Source of the DNA: Ornithodoros turicata
Lineage: Eukaryota; Arthropoda; Arachnida; Ixodida; Argasidae
Direction: 5' to 3'
DNA length: 64,000 nt
Assembly: GCF_037126465.1 (NCBI RefSeq)
Contig: NC_088202.1
Span: forward strand, 27,016,213-27,080,212
Shown: in pieces, positions 56,480-64,000 of the stretch
How the letters are laid out: each line of letters opens with the position of its first letter
Position numbering within the stretch: the first letter of the stretch is position 1
Notes under the pieces: generated by a model
What the model was told of the DNA's origin: nothing
Databases searched by the model: none
Seen by the model: only the letters and a program-made list of their open reading frames with translations
Position numbers and translations under genes: made by a program

Positions 56480-58570
56480 CCAATAAACCTGCACCTCCCT
56501 GCTTCCTGAATCCTGTGTGTGAAAATCCTGACCTGTGACCTGACCTGATCTATGTAAAGTTAAGAGAGAATTTGCTACTGAAAGTCAGGCTGGCTCATAA
56601 CACTAAAGCTGCAAAAGACAACAGCAATGTTGACGGTACTTTAGTGCTGCCACTCCAGACTTCAATGTTGTGCTTCTTATGGGCAAATGAGAGGTGTTCC
56701 ATCACCTGCCGTTACTACATCATTCCATTTACAACTGGTTCCTCATTTTTGGTGATGGATCCTGGGGTGATGAGCAGATTCCAGAAACAGACCACACCAC
56801 CTTACGTAGTGAGCTAGTAACCTTTATTTGCACAGTAGCATATGTACACTGAGTGGCAATACAGAGCGCATGACCAATCTCCATTCTTCACTGTGATACC
56901 TCTTCATAGACATATACGCAAGTCTGAGAATCACGAAACATTCCAATCAGGAAGACAGCAGCGACCCTGATGCAAGACCAAAGAGCCACAGTGTAGCAGG
57001 CATCCTCAAAACACTGGTTCAAAGACTGGTACTTTCAGCGACCACTTGCCAAACATAGTAATTTGCATGTCCACGGTGATAAGAAGCCTGAGCTTGGGCG
57101 AAAAAAGAAAACCAACACACACACGAGCTCGATCTGCCTCTACATTTGCTAGTACATGGTAGCAGGGAAGGGTAATGGTAACGGAAACAGAAACTGTGTA
57201 TTATCGAAATTGGAGATGATAACGATAACGCAAACGCATACCACGGTCCTCAATTACTGGAAACGGAAACGAATTTATCGTCCGGTATTGAATTTGGGTA
57301 ATGGCTGTTCCTGTTGTGCGATGGAGGTTGAGTGACTTTTCATTTTTTTGTTTTGTATTTTGATGACTCCATTCCCTGTACATTCCCGTGCTCTACATAG
57401 TACACGAGAGCATGGAAAGAAGGCACAATAATGGATCTCGAGGGTGCATCTGTCACTTACCTCGTCCCAGTCCTCATAACTCCATGACATCAACACATTC
57501 CGTGGAATTACACGTTTCGCACGGAATTAACTTAGCGCGATTGCGCAATGCTTGGGAAGTCCAACGTGAAAAGGACCGACTTTCATCGCATCATGACATT
57601 TCTAATGAGGCGCGAATATTATAGTCTTCTGTTATTTGTTCGAACGGTATAGAATCGGACGCGGTCTTCCTAAGTGATTGTATTTTTCCCGAGCATCTTT
57701 CGAATGCGCTCGCGACCGTGGTCTCTCAAGCGGGCTTGACACCGCGCACGGAAGCGTTGCACGAAGCCGCCTTTACAGGAATGTGCAGCTGATCGAGTGA
57801 TACTTTGCATGCAGTGGCTGAGCAGTAATTTATTTTAAATTAATTTCCGTATACGATATTTTTTAAGTAGTCAGGAAGCAGGAACGCCTGGCGTATCAGG
57901 AAAGAGTTATCATCAGGTGTAAGTTTTCTCTATCGAAACCAACCGATTGTGGGAAGGGGCCTTAATCATATCTCAATTCAGGGAAGCCCCATAACGGTAG
58001 ACCGCTTGTGCAACGCAACTTTTTCAGACTCGGGGAATAATATTTTAGCAGCTGCTTGTACAAGCCTGCCTACACCCCGACCCCAGCAGGATCTATGGCT
58101 CCCAATTGCCTATTACAGTAAAACTGCACTGTGCATGACAGCCAGAAGAGTTTCTGGCATTGGAAAGCAAGGCAACAAATTTGCTTGGATGTATTCGTAC
58201 TGCATCACCACAAGGTTACTTTTCGTTAGTTGCCGTAGGCAGTACACAATCGGTCCAAAGATGGAAAGACTGAGAAAAGGGTCGGTTGTAAAACACATGG
58301 TTCCCCCCTTCCCTATGGCGATGGACCAACGTCTGGGTGGATCACAGCCACTTGCTGTATGCGACACATCTGGCACAAGCACGGCTAATTAAAAACTTTG
58401 TTGTTAAAAACTTTGAGAACGCGTCAAGCGCGTGCGCAGGAATCAGCCCGCGCGCCCTCTTGACAAACGCCTCTTGTGCGAGCGAATTCACGTCAGTCCT
58501 TTCGGTTTTGCATTGGTCTTTTTTTTTTCCGCTTTCGTTGTTATGTAAGCTTCTTTGCCCAGTCTTCGCT
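56480..58570. other. No gene recognised; purine-rich subterminal-like repeats
   Basis: Between about 57166 and 57320 words such as GGTAACGGAAAC, GATAACGATAACG and GGAAACGGAAACG repeat on one strand and GGTAATGG on the other, resembling subterminal repeats of hAT-type elements. No transposase is present. Confidence 0.4.
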
Positions 58571-58748
58571 ATGACTGAGAGTCGGACTTTTACGTGTGTC
58601 GAGGACACAGATGCATCAACCGCGGAGTTGCAAGTTTTTCGCGTGGACTTGAATAATCAGGCAGATGTCAGCGAGTGGAGTACAGGACACGCACTCACAC
58701 TTCATGGATCGTGTACAAAGTCACCAGACCGTCTAACGAGCATTCAAG
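58571..58748 (+). CDS. Candidate first coding exon of the MULE transposase gene
   Basis: ATG 58571 (MTESRTFTCVEDTD...) to a donor AAG|GTAAGC at 58749; 59 codons plus one base. Content resembles the short N-terminal segment of SWIM-type MULE proteins. It does not join the next recognised exon (59948) in phase, so an intermediate exon, a one-base indel or an unrelated open frame are all possible. Confidence 0.4.
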
Positions 58749-58983
58749 GTAAGCATATGATGCATGCAGACGCGCTCTTTAGTGTAAGAACATGTAGAAT
58801 AGTGTTGCCAGACTGTTCAGGCTGAAATTGATAAGGCAGTTCAAAAAGAAAAAAAAAAAGGTCAGTAGAATACAGTGGATGGCAGAACTACTTGTCCAGC
58901 TATAATACAGCTATAGACATTGTTATGGTGCTTAACAGCGCGAAGCAAACTACAAATCCTCGCACGAAACATGAAGCTAGTTG

Positions 58984-59046
58984 CAGTGGCGTAGCCACGG
59001 GGGACGGGGGGGGGGTCGAGCCCCCCCCCAACCTTACACTCCAACC
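58984..59046 (+). repeat. CAGTGGCGTAGC/G-run repeat (copy 2)
   Basis: CAGTGGCGTAGCCACGGGGG, a long G-run, TCGAGCC and a long C-run, the same design as 53225-53300. Intronic if the MULE exon 1 is real. Confidence 0.6.
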
Positions 59047-59270
59047 TTAGCCACTCCCACATAGCTCACTAAAGATCCCAATAATTGTGCGCACGCTGCC
59101 GTATGGGCTGACATAGATCACATGTAAACAAGGCAGGCGAGGAAAAAAAAGCCATTCTTTAGAAGACCTGAGCCCGGCCCACAAAAGGAGACCGGACTGG
59201 GTCACGAGAACTGTGCAAAGGCAGAAGTGCAAATAAAATGCTGCGCATCACATCTTTTTCGCACTGGAAT

Positions 59271-59420
59271 TCGGGAAAAGGGAAAATAGAGTAATCCGTA
59301 ACTTGAAGTCGTTAAGTTACTCAAAAAGTAACAAGTTCTTTGAAAAGTTACTGAACCTTAAAAGGAATGAGCTAAGTAACAAGTTACCAAAAAAAGTAAA
59401 TTACAGTAACAAGTTCACCT
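59271..59420 (+). repeat. AGTAAC/GTTACT-rich segment
   Basis: Many copies of AGTAAC(AAGTT) and GTTACT within 150 bp, e.g. AGTAACAAGTTACC. Looks like subterminal repeats of a decayed DNA transposon. Confidence 0.5.
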
Positions 59421-59947
59421 CAACATTGATGAATAGAAGACAGTGTGACAAGCAGTAGCAGGGCGAGCAGAAAAAGAGGGGACAAGGACAAAGTGTATGA
59501 TGTCTAAAAGGTGAAAGGCAACAGTGCATTTATCGCACATGAGCAAGAGGAGCTAGTGCACTGTGTACAGCCTACACTGCACCGCGGTAAAGGGAGTGAA
59601 GAACCTGCTCATTCGTGCACCCGAAGGCATGTCATGGACCACAAGCATTGGCTTGAGGCACCTTTGACGGTCTGATGGACAGTATTTTCAATGGGGAAAA
59701 AGAAAAGTCAGTCGATTTTGCAGGATTTCGGTTTGTTTTCAGTAGTCACATCGAGAATTCTGTTGGTCTGGCAACACTGGATTTTTCCAAGGCTACTAGC
59801 TGATATTTATGTACTGATAAAGGTACTTCAGAAAAGGAGGTTCACAGTGACGAGAGGCTACTGTTAGACCGTCCTCTTCTAAAATGAAAAGTCAATTAAA
59901 GAATGATAGGACATGCTATCACACTTTTCTTTTTCATTACATCACAG

Positions 59948-62900
59948 AATGGTGCTCCATAAAGTGTGGAAGTGCCATCACAATTTGAAGAACAAATCCA
60001 GCAAAAGTCAAGCTACAAACTGTCAAGCAGCAATAGACATAAAAATCAAGAAAGTCACCAAGGCAACAAGCAAGACTGACCCATACATTAGGAGAACTCC
60101 TCCTCTGCCAGCAATAATAAAGCTCCAACCATCACACAACCACAGTACTGAATGTACTGATGCACTCCGGCGTCTTCGAAGTGAGCCAGGCACAAAGTCC
60201 ACCTTCCTGGGCTACTTTGAAGATGGTATGACACCGGGTGAAGCAATAAAGCTCCATGAGAACAAGTTGAGTGTTGAAGATGACGGGCCCTTACAGCTCG
60301 CAAACAGTGCCATAAACCCTATGCCACGCACTGTGTACTACTGGCACAGCCTGTGGCGTATGGATAACTTCGGTACTGCCACTGATCCTGTGGAAAAACT
60401 TCAGAGAAAGGCTCCGCTTTATGCTGAGCAAGGTTTGTACGCGCAATGCATTTCTTGGTCACTGCTTTGGAACAGAGTAATATGTACCCACCGCTTTGCT
60501 GCAATGCTTTCCTAGGGGTGGCACTTCACTTCACAAGATCTCAAGACGGTAGTGTATGGGCAGTGCTGATTGTGACCCCAATTATGAGAAGGACGCAGCA
60601 GCTGCATGCAGCAAGGGAAATAGTCTTCATTGACTCCACTGCTTCCTGCGATGCTGCACACAGCACTGTAACAATGCTTCTGGCAGCAACAAATGCTGGT
60701 GCGGTTCCAATCGCAGCAATAATCCATAGCTCCCAGAGTACCGAGGGCTACGCCGAGGCATTTGGGCTCTTACGAAACCACTATCCCAGTTGCTTTGGAG
60801 GATTGCAGGTATTCCATCTTGAGTCATTTCTTAAGTCGTGTTGTCCCTTCTCTGTCTGTGTCAACCTGCTGCTTCGAAGAGGGCGGCTAGCGATAAGGGT
60901 GGCCTTCGAATGTCTGAATGATCATAACTTGTGCATCTACTCATGGAAAACATGCGGCTATATTAGTATCAACGACTCACATCATAGTTATGGTTCTTCA
61001 GAATATTGCAAGATTGCAGTTACCACATCGAGCATACTCTAGAGAGCTCTTACAAGATCGCTATGCCTGACGCTCTCCTTGTATTTATTACAAAAAATAG
61101 CAGTACCGTTGATGTCATGATGAACCTCGACTGCCATTCTGCGCTTCACCATAAATACCACGTAAGCCATTCACGAGAGTGTGCTAGCATGTTGTCCTCC
61201 AGTAGGTACGCAAGTCTTTATCATCCAGACTGTTTTTAACTGCGCCAATTTAACTTTTGTATTAGTATTGTACTAGGGTATTTGCTGCCAAAATACCCTA
61301 GTCACCACAACAAAGAGTTTCCACAGCTGTGTACCCAGAGTGGTTTCATCACCTCAGGAGCAAAATAGGGAAAGAGAGAAAAACTGAAGAATGTATTCAC
61401 CTCAGTTCCTTGATGGCAATTCGTGTGGGCCTACGTGTTGCGCTCACTGGTTTTCTCGACAGAAACTTTAAGGCCTTAAGGAAGAACCCTGGTTTACTTC
61501 TGTTCATAAGCACTTCGTGCATATCATCTGCAATTTGAAGTTACACACAGTATCTTTCTTTATCCCTGGGATTTCCGATTACAAAATCCAGTGATTTCAG
61601 AAGTAGTTCTGAACTCTAGTCCTGACTTCTGTTAAGAATATACATTAGCTATTTCACATTACACATTATTTGTATAACTTTTCACTGGGCATAGAAGTCT
61701 ATTACGCAAACTACATAAACTGAAGAATAAATGTGTAATGAAGGAGGAGATGCATGCAATTAGTATTTTGTACATTCACTGAAGATGACTGACTTATTGT
61801 CTACACAGAAAAACAAATATAATATCAAGACCTTGCATTTCACAGACAGGGTGCAAATTACTGAGACATGCAGCCATCCAAACTGAGGTTGAGGAGCACC
61901 CGAGGTGCGCAAAATTAATCCAAATGCTACTTCAGAATCATTTGTGAATGTGCCACCATGGGTACTTTCATGACCACTAGATGCAAATTTAGGATTTTTC
62001 ACATGGTGTAACATGGAAAATTTTGGCATGTCGTCTAATTCTGTGAAATTTTCAATACGTGAAAGGAAAGGGTGCACCGAAATAGAAGGTTTCACACTAT
62101 TCTTATTAAACTACAGAATGCTGTCAGGTCTAGCACGCAACAGAAGGCAGACACAATGATATAAGCATCAAAACAATTTCCATGCATGTGACCAAGATAA
62201 TTTCATACAATTTCCTTTTGACCTTTGAAAGGTAAGAGATAACAAATGCAAATTAAAATGCAGGCACCGCAAGCGTTCATGACGGACCACTCAATGGCGG
62301 AAAAGGGAGCACTAGCGAAAATTTGGCCAGATGGGACACAGCTTCTGTGTCACTTCCACTTACTACAAGCAGAGTGGCGATGGCTCACATCAACAAAGAA
62401 TAATGTGAGAAAGGATGAGAGGCAAAACCTGCTAGCAGCATTTCAAAGGGTGAGCGTGGAGTAACAAGCAACCTTAGCTTTTGTCCATATTTTAGGCATT
62501 TTACGACTGAAAATGTATGTTTTGTGCATGTTTTATGCCAAAATTTGTGCTAACAACCCAATAGTGGGGTCTTATAGGCACAATTCGATCATCATTATGG
62601 AATCCCCACCATGGATATTGTGCCCTAGTATTGAAAGGGTAGAGATACTGTTACCAGAAAAATTAGGCATTTACCTAATGATCCGAGGTCTAATGGCAAG
62701 ATCAAATTAGACACATTAAATGTTCTTCCCTTTGCCTGTAGATACTGCGCGCAAAATCCGAAGCAGAATTAGAAGCAGCCAAAGCTGGCCTGCACAGTCA
62801 GTACCATCCTGGGTATTCTGCAAGAGTGGATGCTCTCCTTGAGAAGAAAGAGGAATGGGTGATGTGCTTCCGAGCCGCCATCAGTACTCGCGGACATAAC

Positions 62901-63521
62901 ACAAACAATTTTGCGGAAGCGTGTGTTCGCATTCTTAAGGACATCGTCTTGAACCGCACGAAGGCATTCAATGCAGCAGCTCTAGCCGACTTCATCGCAA
63001 CAGTGTGGGAGAAATATTTTGAGAACAGAATACTCAAGCACGCACACGGCCGAGTATCAGCACATCAACTACTGTACCATCGCCTTCTGAACAGAATGCC
63101 TGCTGAGTCAGTGGAGAACATTGTAGTTCTGGGAAACAGGCTATACCAAGTTCCAAGTGCAGAAAAAGGTGGACAGTTTTATGAAGTGTGGGCAGATGCA
63201 GGAGTGTGCAGTTGTCCTAGTGGACAGCAAGGCGGCTTCTGTAAACACCAAGCAGCTGTTCACATGCGGTATGGGGGACTGTTCCCGAACGCACCTCTGC
63301 TGAATGCTATACAACGCCATGAATTGGGAAAACTCGCCCTCGGACAGAAGTGCCCTGACTACACATTCTTCTGCGACTTCCAAGAGAACATGGAGAACTC
63401 CTCAGCTGAGTGCCTAATGGCACAGGACACAGAGCCAGAGCTACCAGAGCTGCAATCACAACTTTTTCTAGAACCACAGCCATCAACATCTGGGGCCAGA
63501 CAAACAGAACATGTACACAAG
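59948..63521 (+). CDS. Mutator-like (MULE) transposase with SWIM zinc finger, four exons
   Basis: Exons 59948-60432, 60516-60808, 62264-62449 and 62742-63521 join in phase with GT/AG borders. Exon 1 gives the N-terminal zinc/DNA-binding region (HKVWKCHHN, IKLQPSHNHSTE, FLGYFEDGMTPGEAIKLHE). Exon 2 starts the MULE catalytic domain (FIDSTASCDAAHSTVTMLL with the first Asp; VPIAAIIHSSQSTEGYAEAF). Exon 3 has the second Asp (FMTDHSMAEKGAL) and CHFHLLQAEWRWL. Exon 4 has TRGHNTNNFAEACVRILKDI (acidic residue E of the triad region) and the SWIM finger CSCPSGQQGGFCKH. It may splice again at ACAAG|GTGTGT (63522) or read on to a stop ending at 63572, so the gene may leave the window. No stop interrupts the exons. 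It is either an active transposon gene or a domesticated copy. Confidence 0.8.
61272..61302. repeat. Perfect 12-bp hairpin in MULE intron
   Basis: ACTAGGGTATTT (61272-61283), loop GCTGCCA, AAATACCCTAGT (61291-61302). Function unknown. Confidence 0.75.
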
Positions 63522-63572
63522 GTGTGTATCATAACTGCACTCAGTTTCAGCAGTGTTAACTGCAACATGTGA

Positions 63573-64000
63573 TTGTGGCTTTGTGGCACAAAAGCATACA
63601 AGCCATAAATCACCACAACTATGACGTATGTGAAAAGGGTGATTATGTAGGATGATGGATATGACTATGACAGTTAAAAGCTATCCACAGGTACGTGTAA
63701 TGGGGTGATCCAGGATGAGTGGTGTGAAATATATTTACATAATGGAGATGAGTCATGACTCGACGATATGACTGGTAGCAAGACGTAACATGACTTTCAA
63801 TCATGGAACTGTTGCTGTGCTTATGCTATTCTGTTATGCCTCTGTCACTTTTGTTAAGTTTTGTAGACAACTGTTGAAAACCAAAAGCTGGGAAAAAGTC
63901 GAGGCACTTGGACTACATGATAACATGCAGCGTATGTGACACGAACATTTCAAAACATGGATGTCTGCTGTGGTACTTTAAACAATCCTAACTGTTACAG
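63573..64000. other. No gene recognised; possible further MULE intron
   Basis: If the donor at 63522 is used this is intron; no further exon can be identified before the window ends. Confidence 0.4.

Noticed and set aside
57461..57500. Possible first exon on the minus strand ending GACGAG|GTAAGT
   Set aside because: A good donor and a short ATG frame (MSWSYEDWDE), but no downstream exon or domain supports a gene.

Overview
The window is eukaryotic: long AT/GC-mixed non-coding DNA, spliced coding exons, several classes of retrotransposon and DNA transposon, and no operons or ribosome-binding sites. The mix of elements (Mutator-like SWIM transposase gene, ISL2EU-type THAP/DDE plus YqaJ pair, Penelope-like elements with hammerhead ribozymes, BEL/Pao and Ty3 remnants, LINEs with an RNase H domain) and the PBS match to an animal-type tRNA-Phe fit an arthropod. 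A tick or other chelicerate is my best guess, by inference from recognised families only. I see no convincing conventional host gene. Nearly everything recognisable is mobile DNA or a transposase-derived gene.

Layout. 1-8.5 kb: no genes; an approximately 125-bp tandem repeat (3.4-4.0 kb), a hAT-like non-autonomous transposon with a perfect 8-bp target duplication (4352-5932), and a Penelope-like 3' end with a hammerhead ribozyme motif (about 7.03-7.15 kb, minus). 8.5-18.2 kb: a short LINE fragment, a degenerate DNA-transposon fragment (11.88-12.37 kb) and a near-intact LINE on the minus strand (about 12583-18171) whose ORF2 is broken by one stop codon. 18.76-23.93 kb: a 5.2-kb fold-back element whose arms are built of a 104-107-bp satellite with a 636-bp higher-order period. 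24-30.9 kb: mostly empty, with a degraded Penelope-like RT/GIY-YIG gene at 28.8-29.75 kb.

30.98-35.55 kb is a nest: a palindromic DNA transposon (30979-34138) interrupted by a BEL/Pao element with two matching 132-bp LTRs, a tRNA-Phe PBS, a 5-bp target duplication and large internal deletions, followed by a Ty3-type integrase remnant. 36.2 kb holds a tRNA-derived SINE. 38.7-45.2 kb is an ISL2EU-type transposon with two convergent, open genes: a spliced THAP-DDE transposase (586 aa) and a SWIM/YqaJ nuclease. A Penelope-derived segment carrying a well-formed hammerhead ribozyme lies between them.

46808-51937 is a second, young LINE of the same superfamily as the first. It has a perfect 12-bp target duplication, an intact 1228-aa ORF2 and a frameshifted ORF1, and sits in GGGCCGACTTC-type simple repeats. 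53.97-54.41 kb encodes a stand-alone THAP protein. 58.57-63.52 kb is a multi-exon Mutator-like transposase gene with a SWIM zinc finger. Several small hairpin/MITE-like elements are scattered through 53-59 kb.

Functionally these are independent mobile systems, not a pathway. The noteworthy relations are nesting, and complementary damage: LINE copy 1 has an intact ORF1 and a broken ORF2, copy 2 the reverse.
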